DNA of 64,000 bases, taken from the NCBI GenBank assembly GCA_963674555.1, contig OY771429.1:930001-994000 (forward strand), written 5' to 3'. This document shows positions 7,144-15,624 of this stretch, in pieces (positions within the stretch are counted from its first letter, which is position 1; every line of letters begins with the position of its first letter). The notes beneath the pieces are model-generated. The model had not been told where the DNA came from. It was given only the letters and a program-made list of their open reading frames with translations, and ran no database searches. A program made the position numbers and the translations under genes. The stretch is from JBGMEA01 sp963674555. GTDB lineage: Bacteria > Bacillota > Clostridia > Eubacteriales > Anaerofustaceae.

Positions 7144-8553
7144 ATGAAAAACAAAATGAACAAAAAATTGATGTTGGACGTGTTGATGACGGTTATGTTC
7201 ATCGCTCTTATGGACTATGCTTTCACGGGGCTCTTGCTCCATGAGATCATCGGTCTTGCGATCTTCGCGTTCTTCTTCTTTCATAAACTCATTAACTTCA
7301 AATGGATCAAATCAGTCACAAAGCGCTTATTCGATCCGAATTTGAAAGCAAGAACGAAAGTCATGTACGCGCTTGACGCACTGCTTTTAGTCGATATTGT
7401 ATTGATCACGCTCAGCGGAGTATTCATCTCGACCGAAATGTTCCCGAATCTCTTTTCGGTAGCGGATCGTTTCTTATGGGTCACGATCCATCACATTGCG
7501 TCTTACGCGGGACTTATCGCCATCTCACTGCATGTGGGGCTTCATTGGAAAATGATTATGGCGGCATTCCGTAAAATGTTTCGCATCAAAAAACCGAGTA
7601 TCATCCGCACCGCACTCGTACGATTGATGGCATTATTGTTTATCGTTGCAGGCATTAAATCTTCGTTTGATGTCGGTATGGCCGAAAAGCTGGCGCTCAC
7701 AAGTGATGACGAAAGCGATGATACCGCCATAACCGACGAAACGGCTTTGGTGGGTTCTCTCAATGCGATCATCAACACAGAAGAATCGGTAGAAGATACA
7801 GCGCCCGAAACACTGAAGATATACGGAAAAGGCAACGGTGACGGCGACCACGAAGAAGAGGAAGAGGACGATGATGATCATGAAGAAGAAGACGATCATG
7901 AATCATATGATACGGAAACCGTTCAAGCAACTTCAGATGCACAGATAACTTCTACACAAGTTGTTGACAGTGCTCCGTCATTAAGCAACTATCTTTCAAA
8001 GCTATATTGCACTGGTTGTAGTAAACATTGTCCGCTCTCGGCACCGCAATGCAACATCGGTGTTGGGCAAGCACAAACAGCCACAAGTGATTATTATGTT
8101 AAATACGCCGTACCAGCTTCAGAGCAAACATATATCCCAAGCGTTCAAATAACATCGAGCGCAGCGGCACAAACACCCAAGGTAACGGCTTCTCCGGTAG
8201 TAGATACCGCTCCGTCTTTGCTCGACTATTTGTCAAAATTCTACTGTACGGGTTGCGGTAAACACTGTCCGCTATCCGCTCCACAATGTAGCGTGGGTGT
8301 ACGGCAAGCCGAAGAATCTGCGACCGAATATTATGTATTATACGCGGCGGATTTAGATACAGCCTTAACAGATCCGACAACAAACGATACGACTGACACC
8401 GATTCGAATAATAATGAGAGCTTAGACCTTAATCCGATCACAGACAATGTATTCGCGGATTACCTGCCGATCATGGGACTTTACATCGGCGGCGCGTATT
8501 ATACGATAGAGCTCATCGATAAAAAGAAAGAGAAAAAGTCCGATAACAAATAA
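7144..8553 (+). CDS. DUF4405 membrane cytochrome-like protein with two extracytoplasmic Cys4 repeats
   Basis: A 469-residue protein. ATG 7144 follows GGAGG by 5 nt; an in-frame ATG at 7072 has no such site. Residues 10-178 form five membrane segments of DUF4405 type, with His33, His47, His116/117, His130 and His134 placed like the haem ligands of b-type cytochromes. The positive-inside rule puts residues 180-435 outside the cell. That part has an Asp/Glu/His-rich tract (236-253) and two 47-residue repeats, each with C-x2-C-x3-C-x6-C inside CTGCxKHCPLSAPQC (Cys289-303 and Cys368-382). A last hydrophobic stretch (440-458) and a lysine-rich tail suggest a C-terminal anchor. DUF4405 proteins are linked in published surveys to extracytosolic electron transfer. 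The repeats could bind Fe-S or other metal, but that is inference. It is divergent from the two-component system. Confidence 0.85.
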   Translation: MKNKMNKKLMLDVLMTVMFIALMDYAFTGLLLHEIIGLAIFAFFFFHKLINFKWIKSVTKRLFDPNLKARTKVMYALDALLLVDIVLITLSGVFISTEMFPNLFSVADRFLWVTIHHIASYAGLIAISLHVGLHWKMIMAAFRKMFRIKKPSIIRTALVRLMALLFIVAGIKSSFDVGMAEKLALTSDDESDDTAITDETALVGSLNAIINTEESVEDTAPETLKIYGKGNGDGDHEEEEEDDDDHEEEDDHESYDTETVQATSDAQITSTQVVDSAPSLSNYLSKLYCTGCSKHCPLSAPQCNIGVGQAQTATSDYYVKYAVPASEQTYIPSVQITSSAAAQTPKVTASPVVDTAPSLLDYLSKFYCTGCGKHCPLSAPQCSVGVRQAEESATEYYVLYAADLDTALTDPTTNDTTDTDSNNNESLDLNPITDNVFADYLPIMGLYIGGAYYTIELIDKKKEKKSDNK

Positions 8554-8577
8554 GCTATAACCGTTCATCCCTAATAT

Positions 8578-8612
8578 AAAAAAGCCGAAAGAAATCTTCT
8601 TTCGGCTTTTTG
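8578..8612. terminator. Intrinsic terminator
   Basis: AAAGCCGAAAGA pairs with TCTTTCGGCTTT, followed by a T run. It ends the DUF4405 gene and can also serve the converging lipoprotein gene. Confidence 0.9.
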
Positions 8613-8656
8613 TATTCTTTTATAATGTAAAACATGCAAGCATGGTTTATTGAATG

Positions 8657-9385
8657 CTATCGGTAATCATAAAACAGGATCTCTTCACTTGCTCTGTAGG
8701 ATACAGGAGGATTATCTGAAAAGTACTCTTTCGCTTCTTCATAGGTTTTGCTGCTCAAATACATATAATTCGCCAAATCATGTTTATAAGTGTAATCCTC
8801 CAAATGCGTCACGATCTTAACGATCTGATTCTCCGCGTGATCGATATAATACTCCTGCGTTATGACGGCTTTGATATCATCGTCGGTTGTTCCGTACATC
8901 TCAGCGATATCCACTGTATATTCACCGCTGTATACACTGACCGTCACACCGTCCAATTCCGTTTCTTCAACAAACGTATAGGTGACATCTTCGCCGTATC
9001 CACTGTAATAAGACCGCTCCACATGCTGTACAACAGTCGAACCGTCAGACTGTACAATTTCGCTTTGAACTGTATTTCCGCTTCCGCTGAGCGTGTATTC
9101 GCTCCACAAAGAACTTGTGTAATCGGAATTGTCGTAATCGATCGTAATATGTTCTTTATAAGGACTATGTTTATATTCCCCTAAAAAGGTAACTTTTGTC
9201 GTACTGCCATCACTGTTCGATCGATTGATCATTACCCACGTATAATCAAAATCCTGCCCGTAATGCTTCGCGACGATCTCTTCGATCGACAGTTCCTCTT
9301 GCGGTTCTTTGTTGCATCCGCTGCTTAAAAGTATGATCACAACCATTAGTGTTATCACTAGATATTTTTTGTTGTTTTTTATCAT
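8657..9385 (-). CDS. Lipoprotein of unknown function
   Basis: A 242-residue protein with a lipoprotein signal peptide: a lysine-rich start, a hydrophobic core, and the lipobox LSSGC with the lipidated Cys at about residue 24. The mature part is rich in Asp, Glu, Ser, Thr and Tyr and looks like an extracellular beta-rich domain. I recognise no motif. GAGGGA precedes ATG 9385. It is a single gene between two terminators, so probably its own unit. Confidence 0.8.
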   Translation of the reverse strand: MIKNNKKYLVITLMVVIILLSSGCNKEPQEELSIEEIVAKHYGQDFDYTWVMINRSNSDGSTTKVTFLGEYKHSPYKEHITIDYDNSDYTSSLWSEYTLSGSGNTVQSEIVQSDGSTVVQHVERSYYSGYGEDVTYTFVEETELDGVTVSVYSGEYTVDIAEMYGTTDDDIKAVITQEYYIDHAENQIVKIVTHLEDYTYKHDLANYMYLSSKTYEEAKEYFSDNPPVSYRASEEILFYDYR

Positions 9386-9424
9386 TATCCCTCACCCACC
9401 AATTTAATATTTTCCCCTATTTAT

Positions 9425-9460
9425 AAAAGCCGAAAAATGAATTCTCATTTCGGCTTTTTG
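9425..9460. terminator. Intrinsic terminator
   Basis: AAAAGCCGAAA pairs with TTTCGGCTTTT around an AT-rich loop. It ends the URO-D family gene (minus strand). The stem resembles those at 8578 and 14765. Confidence 0.85.
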
Positions 9461-9473
9461 TCGATACAAAGTT

Positions 9474-10460
9474 TTATCCGATCGGGTGTTCTTCCGCGTA
9501 TTTGCGTCCGTACACTTCAAGTTCATCCAAAAAGACTTCGTTGTTCCAATCGCGATAACATCTGCCGTTCGGTATCGAAGGATAGAATCTGCCCGCGGGG
9601 CAATAAGTATCTATCGCGCGTCTGACTTCCGCTCTTATCGCTTCTTCCGTGATGTTCGCCACATCGATCTTCGGTCCGTCTATCCCGCCGATCATCGCCA
9701 ATTTGCCTTCGGTCCTGCGTTGAATATCAACGATATCGTTTTGAGCGATAACGCCCTGCCAAACGTCTACGCCGATCTCGACCATATCTTCCACGATCGG
9801 TTCACAAATGCAATCCGCATGGTGCATATAGATCATGCCGCCCTCATGGATCGCGTCGGATATCTCCTGTTGCAACGGCTTGATGATCTCTCTCCAGATC
9901 CTCGGCGGTAAAAATAAGTTTTGTTTCGTGCCCCAATCATCGTGATAAAAAATGATATCGGGATGCGTTTCTTCCGCTAGTTTTTTGATGAATTTTATCT
10001 TATAATCGGCTATCACGCGAAGCAAAGCCGCCATCTCATCGGGATATTCCATATAGTTGATCAGTGCGTTTTCCACGCCCAAAAGAAAGTGGCTTCGCTC
10101 AAACAGTCCGCCCGCGCAATACGCGCACGCCAAATGTTCGTTTCTGTCTATCTCGGCTGCCTTCTCTCTCGCTTCCGTCCAGTCGTATTTGTCGAGGTCG
10201 GGAACGACCAATTGCTCTTCCCATTTTTCGATGTCTTTTATCACAACGTTCTCATCTGTGATATGCGGATGTGCGCCCGGCGCGTCCGGTAAAAAGATCC
10301 GTACCGTACCCCAGGAATCCTTGTGTTCTTTACCGTCTTGCGGAACGGCATCCCCGGTCAATACTGGGTCCGGGATAAATGCGACCGACGCCATCAAGTC
10401 GCCGTAATAATCGGGTTGCTCCCTGTTGTAGATTGCCATGACATTTTCTCGTAAGTTCAT
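9474..10460 (-). CDS. Uroporphyrinogen decarboxylase (URO-D) family protein, probably a methyltransferase-type enzyme
   Basis: A 328-residue TIM-barrel protein of the URO-D superfamily. Recognisable pieces are FYHDDWGTKQNLFLPPRIWREIIKP, the HHADC segment and GGIDGPKIDV. In anaerobes such proteins are mostly corrinoid- or CoM-type methyltransferases with a zinc site, not haem enzymes. No haem genes or corrinoid protein lie nearby, so a methyl-transfer role is inferred from the family and the substrate is unknown. AAGGGG stands 6 nt before ATG 10460. It is a single gene bounded by a terminator and a 290-bp intergenic region. Confidence 0.8.
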   Translation of the reverse strand: MNLRENVMAIYNREQPDYYGDLMASVAFIPDPVLTGDAVPQDGKEHKDSWGTVRIFLPDAPGAHPHITDENVVIKDIEKWEEQLVVPDLDKYDWTEAREKAAEIDRNEHLACAYCAGGLFERSHFLLGVENALINYMEYPDEMAALLRVIADYKIKFIKKLAEETHPDIIFYHDDWGTKQNLFLPPRIWREIIKPLQQEISDAIHEGGMIYMHHADCICEPIVEDMVEIGVDVWQGVIAQNDIVDIQRRTEGKLAMIGGIDGPKIDVANITEEAIRAEVRRAIDTYCPAGRFYPSIPNGRCYRDWNNEVFLDELEVYGRKYAEEHPIG

Positions 10461-10676
10461 ATAGTACCCCTTTTTTGCTTCTGTTTTTTTATCTTCCGTA
10501 CGATTTTCCTATGTCATATAGGAATTTAATTAAGTGTACCATAACGCGATATATCCGTACAAGCATGCATTTAAAAAATTTAAGATTCATTCATATTTTC
10601 GCCTGCTCAAATAGTTCATTTTTTCGCGACATCTAAAGCGTATTTATCTATTTTTTTAATCGTATTTCAATAATTA

Positions 10677-10695
10677 TTTATCGATAAACGATAAA
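10677..10695. promoter_or_regulatory. Candidate operator of the DUF2975/HTH module
   Basis: TTTATCGATAAACGATAAA contains the perfect 12-bp palindrome TTTATCGATAAA and a tandem repeat of CGATAAA. It ends 6 nt before the -35 box of the promoter at 10702. The small HTH protein encoded by the second gene is the obvious candidate to bind it; this is inference. Confidence 0.5.
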
Positions 10696-10701
10696 TTTCT
10701 A

Positions 10702-10730
10702 TTGACAAATCAGAATGTAAATCATATAAT
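10702..10730 (+). promoter_or_regulatory. Promoter of the DUF2975/HTH/DUF4173 operon
   Basis: TTGACA (10702-10707), 17 nt, TATAAT (10725-10730): a perfect sigma-A consensus, 21 nt before the first gene's ATG. Confidence 0.9.
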
Positions 10731-10751
10731 GTCAGCGTTGGGAGGTATATC

Positions 10752-11219
10752 ATGAACCAAGCATTACGCAACTTTATCTTGTTTTTCACAAAATACCTGA
10801 TGATCTTTCTGATGATCGCAGATGTCGCCGTTATGGTAGCTTTGCCGTTCATTTTGGAAATGTGGATGGGCTGGTTCTACGAACCGAGCATCGCCCGAGA
10901 ATACCTCACTTTTTATTACGCTTTGCTTTATACCTGTGGCATTTTGACTTTATTGATACTAAACAATCTGCGCCGCTTATTAAGTCTAGCGATCAGAGAG
11001 CAACCCTTTGTGCGAGAGACTGAAAGAAGATTGTTTCGCATGGGTATCGAGGGCTTTGCGATCGGGCTTTTTTTAACGGCAAAGATCTTCGTGCAGAACT
11101 CTTTTATGACGATGACTTCTGCGGTGGTCTTTATTATCGCAGGCTTATTCTGCTTTGTCTTGAGCGATCTATTCAAACGCGCGGTGGACTACAAAGAAGA
11201 AAATGATTTAACGATATAG
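10752..11219 (+). CDS. DUF2975 family membrane protein
   Basis: A 155-residue protein with four membrane segments (roughly 12-37, 55-75, 98-118, 122-142). The fold and the pairing with a small HTH gene fit the DUF2975 family. GGGAGG precedes ATG 10752. It begins a three-gene operon with the HTH regulator (9 bp later) and a large membrane protein. DUF2975 genes are commonly found beside small YozG-type regulators; the biochemical role is unknown. Confidence 0.8.
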   Translation: MNQALRNFILFFTKYLMIFLMIADVAVMVALPFILEMWMGWFYEPSIAREYLTFYYALLYTCGILTLLILNNLRRLLSLAIREQPFVRETERRLFRMGIEGFAIGLFLTAKIFVQNSFMTMTSAVVFIIAGLFCFVLSDLFKRAVDYKEENDLTI

Positions 11220-11228
11220 GAGGCTGCA

Positions 11229-11435
11229 ATGATCAAAATAAATTTAGATGTCATGATGGCAAAACGCAAGATCAGCCTCAACGATCTGGCCGAAAAAGTC
11301 GGCATCACCAACACTAACCTGTCCGTATTGAAAACGAACAAAGCAAAAGCCATTCGTTTCTCGACGTTGGATGCTATCTGCGAAGCGCTCGATTGTCAAC
11401 CGGGTGACATCATGGAATTCACGGAAGAGACCTAA
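11229..11435 (+). CDS. Small Cro/CI-type HTH regulator (YozG-like)
   Basis: A 68-residue DNA-binding protein that is one helix-turn-helix domain: MMAKRKISLNDLAEKVGITNTNLSVLKTNKAKAIRFSTLDAICEALDC, then QPGDIMEF. This matches the YozG/HipB-like Xre group found next to DUF2975 genes. AGGAGG lies directly before ATG 11229. It probably regulates its own operon through the palindromic repeat at 10677. Confidence 0.92.
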   Translation: MIKINLDVMMAKRKISLNDLAEKVGITNTNLSVLKTNKAKAIRFSTLDAICEALDCQPGDIMEFTEET

Positions 11436-11446
11436 GGAGTATAACG

Positions 11447-12979
11447 ATGGAAAAACTCTACGGAAATAAAAAAAATAGTATCATGCTTTTAAGCTGCAGC
11501 GCCGTTTTGGGCATCGTGTTCAATGTGCTGTTTTACCAATACCGTTTCGGTATCAACTATCCGATCTATCTCGCGTTGATATTGGCGATGACCTACTGGG
11601 CACTTACTTTCAGAGAAGATTTCAATCGAAAAACTTATTTGTTTATGTCAGTAGCTATGATGTTGATCGCGGCTAATTTCTGCTTCAGTAAAAACGATAT
11701 TTTATTGTTTTTGGACTTTATGAGCGTACCTGTTTTGTACGTTCTGACGGTGATCTTATCGTTGAAGAAGGACGACCCGGTCGGCATCGCGTTTGTATCT
11801 CAAGCATTTATACCTGTAGTAAATATGGACAAATTCGTGCGGTGCGCCGCCGGACTTATGCGGACGACGAACGAGGGGAAGAAAAAAGTCACGGGCAAAA
11901 TTTTGCTCGGCGTGTTGTTCGCGGCGCTTGCGCTTATCATTATCCTGCCACTGATGATATCTGGTGACCAAGCATTCTCGGTATTGTTCAATAAATTCAT
12001 CGATATCGAGATCACGATAGATACCGTCATACAGACGGTCCTGTTTGTGATCGTCGCACTCTACTCGTTTGGGTTCATCTATTTCGTCTATCATAAGAAG
12101 AAAGAGAAAGATACGGTAGCCGAAGAATTGAAAATGCAGCTAACCGAAAAAGATCCAAACACTTTCGCATATACATTACTCACTTTTTTGATCGTGATCG
12201 GCGTCGTGTTTCTCAGTTTCGCGCTTGTACAAATTTTGTACTTGTTCGCGAAGATCAACGCAAGCCTGCCCGCAAATTTCTCTTACGCAGAGTACGCGCG
12301 CAGCGGATTCTTCCAAGTTTGGATACTGACCGTCATAAATATGGCGATCATACTCGGTGGCGAAAAAGTAAGCCGTGCGATCACGCTTGTGAGAGCGAGG
12401 ATGTTCCATATCGTTTTTTCTGTATATGTAGTGATCAATTTCGCTATGACAGCGTCTGCGTTTTATAAGATGATGATGTACGAGAGTGCGTACGGATTGA
12501 CGCGTTCGCGGCTTCTGGTGTTTATCATCCTGATCTTACAGACATTGATCTTGCTCATGCTCATGTATAAGATTTGGATCAAGAGCTTCCGGTTCTTTAC
12601 GATCTCTTTGATCTTAACGCTTGCCTTTTTCATCGGCGTAAACTACATGAACATCGATGCTATCGTTGCGAATCGCAATCTCGCGCGGTTCGAAACGACA
12701 CAACAACTCGATGTGAATTACCTGTTCTATTTCCTTTCGGACGATGCACTGCCTGTCCTTTACGATTATGCTATTAATAACTTCGGATATGCAGAATTAC
12801 ATTATTTCCCGGATCCCGAATGGAAAGATACCGAAAATGGCGCTGACTACGAGTATATCAAAGCAAGTTACGTTGCGAAACTCTTCGATGCGCTTCATGC
12901 GAACCGCATCACTTACAGAGGGCTCAACTGGCGAGAATACAACATCGTTGACAGCAACAACTTCAAAATGCAACAATAG
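11447..12979 (+). CDS. Large DUF4153/DUF4173-like membrane protein
   Basis: A 510-residue protein with about 11 to 12 membrane helices and a soluble C-terminal part (from about 410). It fits the DUF4153/DUF4173 membrane family; the ILPLMISGDQAFSVLF stretch is the best match to the DUF4173 core. The C-terminus ends with LNWREYNIVDSNNFK. AAGGAG precedes ATG 11447. As the third gene of the operon with DUF2975 and the HTH protein, it forms a recurring but uncharacterised membrane module. Confidence 0.75.
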   Translation: MEKLYGNKKNSIMLLSCSAVLGIVFNVLFYQYRFGINYPIYLALILAMTYWALTFREDFNRKTYLFMSVAMMLIAANFCFSKNDILLFLDFMSVPVLYVLTVILSLKKDDPVGIAFVSQAFIPVVNMDKFVRCAAGLMRTTNEGKKKVTGKILLGVLFAALALIIILPLMISGDQAFSVLFNKFIDIEITIDTVIQTVLFVIVALYSFGFIYFVYHKKKEKDTVAEELKMQLTEKDPNTFAYTLLTFLIVIGVVFLSFALVQILYLFAKINASLPANFSYAEYARSGFFQVWILTVINMAIILGGEKVSRAITLVRARMFHIVFSVYVVINFAMTASAFYKMMMYESAYGLTRSRLLVFIILILQTLILLMLMYKIWIKSFRFFTISLILTLAFFIGVNYMNIDAIVANRNLARFETTQQLDVNYLFYFLSDDALPVLYDYAINNFGYAELHYFPDPEWKDTENGADYEYIKASYVAKLFDALHANRITYRGLNWREYNIVDSNNFKMQQ

Positions 12980-12991
12980 CGCTGAAACAAC

Positions 12992-13019
12992 AAAACCGCT
13001 CTTTTTAGGGCGGTTTTTT
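12992..13019 (+). terminator. Intrinsic terminator
   Basis: AAAACCGC and GGCGGTTTT form a stem followed by a T run, 13 nt after the DUF4173-like gene. Confidence 0.85.
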
Positions 13020-13117
13020 ATATTTAAATTTATTTATTCAATTTAATATGCTATACTGTAATCAGATACCGCACTTATTGACATCGTTGCGTACACAATG
13101 CTTCGGAGGATACGATC

Positions 13118-13597
13118 ATGAAAAGCAAGTATTTCAAAATGAACCGCCCTTTGGAAAAAAAAGAGCCTTCAGATTTTGGGCTGAAAGAAACCGATGAAGA
13201 GGATATTTATATCTCAGAGGAAGACGGTTCAAAGTGGAGAGAGTTATATCTGTACGATTTCGGTTTCGGCAGAGAAAAAGGGTATGAACGCTTGCCGGCA
13301 TTATCGTTCTCGGAACTTTTCGACCTGCTTGTTTTTAGTTCCGATAATGCCGATCACTACGGCGCGGCTTCGGTGCTACTCATGCGCCATCCCCAAGAAT
13401 TGCTTGATGTTTGCCTTTGCCTATTTGAAGAGGAAGTCGATCTTGATTTCTATAAAGACGCGTTCAGAACGCTCAAACTTGACGATCCCGTTAACCGCAC
13501 TGCCACGGTTGGTAAATCCGGCGATGAGATCTCAGCCGATTTCGACCGCTGGGAAGAACTGGGATTTTACGTCGAAGACCTGCTCCGCAGTAAATAG
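13118..13597 (+). CDS. Hypothetical acidic protein
   Basis: A 159-residue soluble, acidic protein with no signal peptide or membrane segment. It contains a run of charged residues near the start and a predicted helical middle (LSFSELFDLLVFSSDNADHYG). I recognise no family. Its size and composition resemble SMI1/KNR4-like or immunity-type proteins, but nothing specific supports that, and no toxin gene is adjacent. GGAGG lies 8 nt before ATG 13118. Its stop codon lies in the loop of its own terminator. Confidence 0.7.
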   Translation: MKSKYFKMNRPLEKKEPSDFGLKETDEEDIYISEEDGSKWRELYLYDFGFGREKGYERLPALSFSELFDLLVFSSDNADHYGAASVLLMRHPQELLDVCLCLFEEEVDLDFYKDAFRTLKLDDPVNRTATVGKSGDEISADFDRWEELGFYVEDLLRSK

Positions 13598-13609
13598 CGG
13601 AGCTTTTTT
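13582..13609 (+). terminator. Intrinsic terminator overlapping a stop codon
   Basis: GCTCCGC (13582-13588) pairs with GCGGAGC (13597-13603), followed by TTTTTT. The TAG stop of the preceding gene is in the loop. Confidence 0.85.
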
Positions 13610-13766
13610 ATTTAAGATCATACCGTGCAAACTCCATATTAAATCATCTTACCGCAATTTTTTACATTTAGTCATATACCTAATTCAAGTGTTTTCAACG
13701 TATGATCGAATCTTCCAATACAAGTTTGCAATTAAAGACCAGAAATATCGGATATAGGCTGTAAGT

Positions 13767-13796
13767 AAAAAAATCGCTCTATACGAGCGATTTTTC
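13767..13796. terminator. tmRNA terminator
   Basis: AAATCGCTC (13771-13779), loop, GAGCGATTT (13785-13793) with A/T runs on both sides, just downstream of the tmRNA 3' end. Confidence 0.85.
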
Positions 13797-13808
13797 AATG
13801 ATTCCATT

Positions 13809-14154
13809 TGGTGGAGGCGAGGGGAGTCGAACCCCTGTCCGAAAATACATTGGAAAGAACTTCTCCGGGTGCATTGTCTTGTTCGATTTGACCTGACATA
13901 AGAGCAAGACACAAACCTTACATCAGACGAGTTCCTTTATACTATAAGGTTAGGAACATGGCCTTATAGGAGCCTGCGTTCATTGACACTCAAATACCTA
14001 CAGGCAGGACCGTAAGTAAAGAGCGTGCTGCACTAGGCAGCAAATGCGAAGTTATTATCTTCTGCGTTTAAATTATTGTGCCGTTTTTAAAGATGCCCGG
14101 CTCATCTACCCGCTATTCAGACCTCATTATCCCCGTCGAAACCTTTACGCCCCC
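13809..14154 (-). ncRNA. ssrA: tmRNA
   Basis: Transfer-messenger RNA of 346 nt that rescues stalled ribosomes with SmpB. The 5' end GGGGGCG (14154-14148) pairs with the 3' CGCCTCC (13819-13813), followed by A and an encoded CCA. The T arm reads GGGGTTCGACTCCCC. The tag frame ends GAA GAT AAT AAC TTC GCA TTT GCT GCC TAG; if the resume codon is the preceding GCA, the tag is AEDNNFAFAA. The gene begins 6 nt after the smpB stop codon, so RNA and partner protein are adjacent and on the same strand. The exact resume codon is inferred. Confidence 0.96.
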
Positions 14155-14159
14155 ATATT

Positions 14160-14618
14160 TTATTGCGCTTTCAATGTGCGCTCTATCCGTCTTTGCGCGT
14201 CTTTTTTCGCGCTGACTTGTCGTTTGTCATAGAGTTTTTTACCTTTTGCCACACCTAAAGACACTTTCACAAAAGAACGACTGAAATGCAGATTGAGCGG
14301 AACGAGGGTGTACCCGTCTTTCTGCGTTGCTTCTTTTAATTTCCGTATCTCTTTTTTATGCAACAAAAGTTTGCGCTGGCGCAGCGGATCTTTATTGGCG
14401 ATATTGCCCTGTTCATACGGGCTGATATGCATATTCGAAAGATAGACTTCGCCGTTTTTGATGTATGCGAAACTGTCGCTCAGATTGACCTTGCCCGCGC
14501 GGATGGATTTTACTTCCGTCCCCGATAGTTCGATGCCCGCCTGATACGTATCTTCGATATAATATTCGTGATATGCTTTTTTGTTTTGTGCGATGGTTTT
14601 ATTTTTCTCATCCGCCAT
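14160..14618 (-). CDS. smpB: SsrA-binding protein
   Basis: SmpB (152 residues), the tmRNA-binding partner in trans-translation. Family motifs include YHEYYIEDTYQAGIELSGTEVKSIR, GKVNLSDSFAYI, HISPYEQGN and the basic tail GKKLYDKR followed by R/K-rich sequence. I place the start at 14618 (MADEKNK) because the open frame's first ATG ten codons earlier lacks a ribosome-binding site. The stop is 6 nt from the tmRNA gene, so the two probably share transcription. Confidence 0.97.
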   Translation of the reverse strand: MADEKNKTIAQNKKAYHEYYIEDTYQAGIELSGTEVKSIRAGKVNLSDSFAYIKNGEVYLSNMHISPYEQGNIANKDPLRQRKLLLHKKEIRKLKEATQKDGYTLVPLNLHFSRSFVKVSLGVAKGKKLYDKRQVSAKKDAQRRIERTLKAQ

Positions 14619-14764
14619 ATTTATCACCCGTCTCCGTTGCGTTTGCATATTACATTATACGTTCAAACAATGCATCTGTCAATCGAATAATCATTCGCAC
14701 GTATGTTTGTAATATAAACATAACCCTATCTTAATCATCCATTAATATTAGTATTTTAAAACAG

Positions 14765-14791
14765 TAAAAAGCCGAATTTATCGGCTTTTTA
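14765..14791. terminator. Intrinsic terminator
   Basis: AAAAAGCCGA (14766-14775) pairs with TCGGCTTTTT (14781-14790); it ends the nitroreductase gene. Confidence 0.85.
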
Positions 14792-14801
14792 CGCATCGAC
14801 T

Positions 14802-15467
14802 CTATTTATCAATTATTTTTAGAAAATCCGACACGGGACGTCTTTTTGTTGAGAATGTGCTTTCAATCGTAGTCATATCTCCGTAGCCCAATGCAATACC
14901 GATCACGATCTTAAATTGTTCGGGGATATTAAGTTCTTCACGTATCACATCAGCATATCCCATTTGCATGATCGCGGGGATCGTATTCAATCCGCAGTCT
15001 TGCGCGGCTAACATCACGCTCTGTGAAAAACTGCCGATATCATATCGTGACCACTCCGGCAGATCTTTATCCATACACAACACAATAAGCGCAGGAGCGC
15101 CGAAAAAGCTTAAATTATTCTCGGTCATCTTCGCTCTGCCTTCTTTATCATCACGATCGATCCCTAAAACACGCAGATGTTCCGCGCCCATTTCAGCGGT
15201 CCTTGCTTGATGCGCTTCAGGCCAACCCCTTGCAAAAGGCAGGTCAGGCTTGAACTCGATACCGCTTTTGAAATTCTCCAAATTTCTTTTTCGCATCCGC
15301 TCAAGCGGTTCACCCATTGCGACATAGACTTCCCACGGTTGCGTATTCGCCCAGGACGGTGTCCATTTCGCGGCTTCCATGATCTTCTCGACCGTTTCTT
15401 TATCGACTTGTATCGGTTTATACGTCCTCGTACTGTGACGGGATTCCAATGCTTTGATTACATCCAT
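14802..15467 (-). CDS. Nitroreductase family protein
   Basis: A 221-residue FMN-dependent NAD(P)H oxidoreductase of the nitroreductase fold. The start IKALESRHSTRTYKPIQVDKETVEKIMEAAKWTPSWANTQPW shows the FMN-binding RxSxRxY and PSxxNxQPW signatures. The C-terminal half has GLNTIPAIMQ and IALGYGD. AGGAGA lies before ATG 15467. It is a single gene with its own terminator; the substrate is unknown. Confidence 0.93.
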   Translation of the reverse strand: MDVIKALESRHSTRTYKPIQVDKETVEKIMEAAKWTPSWANTQPWEVYVAMGEPLERMRKRNLENFKSGIEFKPDLPFARGWPEAHQARTAEMGAEHLRVLGIDRDDKEGRAKMTENNLSFFGAPALIVLCMDKDLPEWSRYDIGSFSQSVMLAAQDCGLNTIPAIMQMGYADVIREELNIPEQFKIVIGIALGYGDMTTIESTFSTKRRPVSDFLKIIDK

Positions 15468-15624
15468 TTTATTTCTCCTATATTATTGAATTGATATCGT
15501 TCTTTCTGATATCTTATCATTCATTTTATCATTTTTGATGCAGTGAAACAATGTAATGCATGGTATAATAGTATGCATACTTTAAATAAAAAAAGATCGT
15601 ACTTACGATCCCAATGAGGAAATA

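Noticed and set aside
13118..13597. Immunity protein of a toxin system
   Set aside because: Only size and acidity suggest it; no toxin gene lies nearby.
8578..14791. Recurrent AAAAAGCCGA...TCGGCTTTTT elements as a dispersed repeat or attachment site
   Set aside because: Each is an intrinsic terminator at a gene end; loops and flanks differ, so similarity is explained by terminator constraints.
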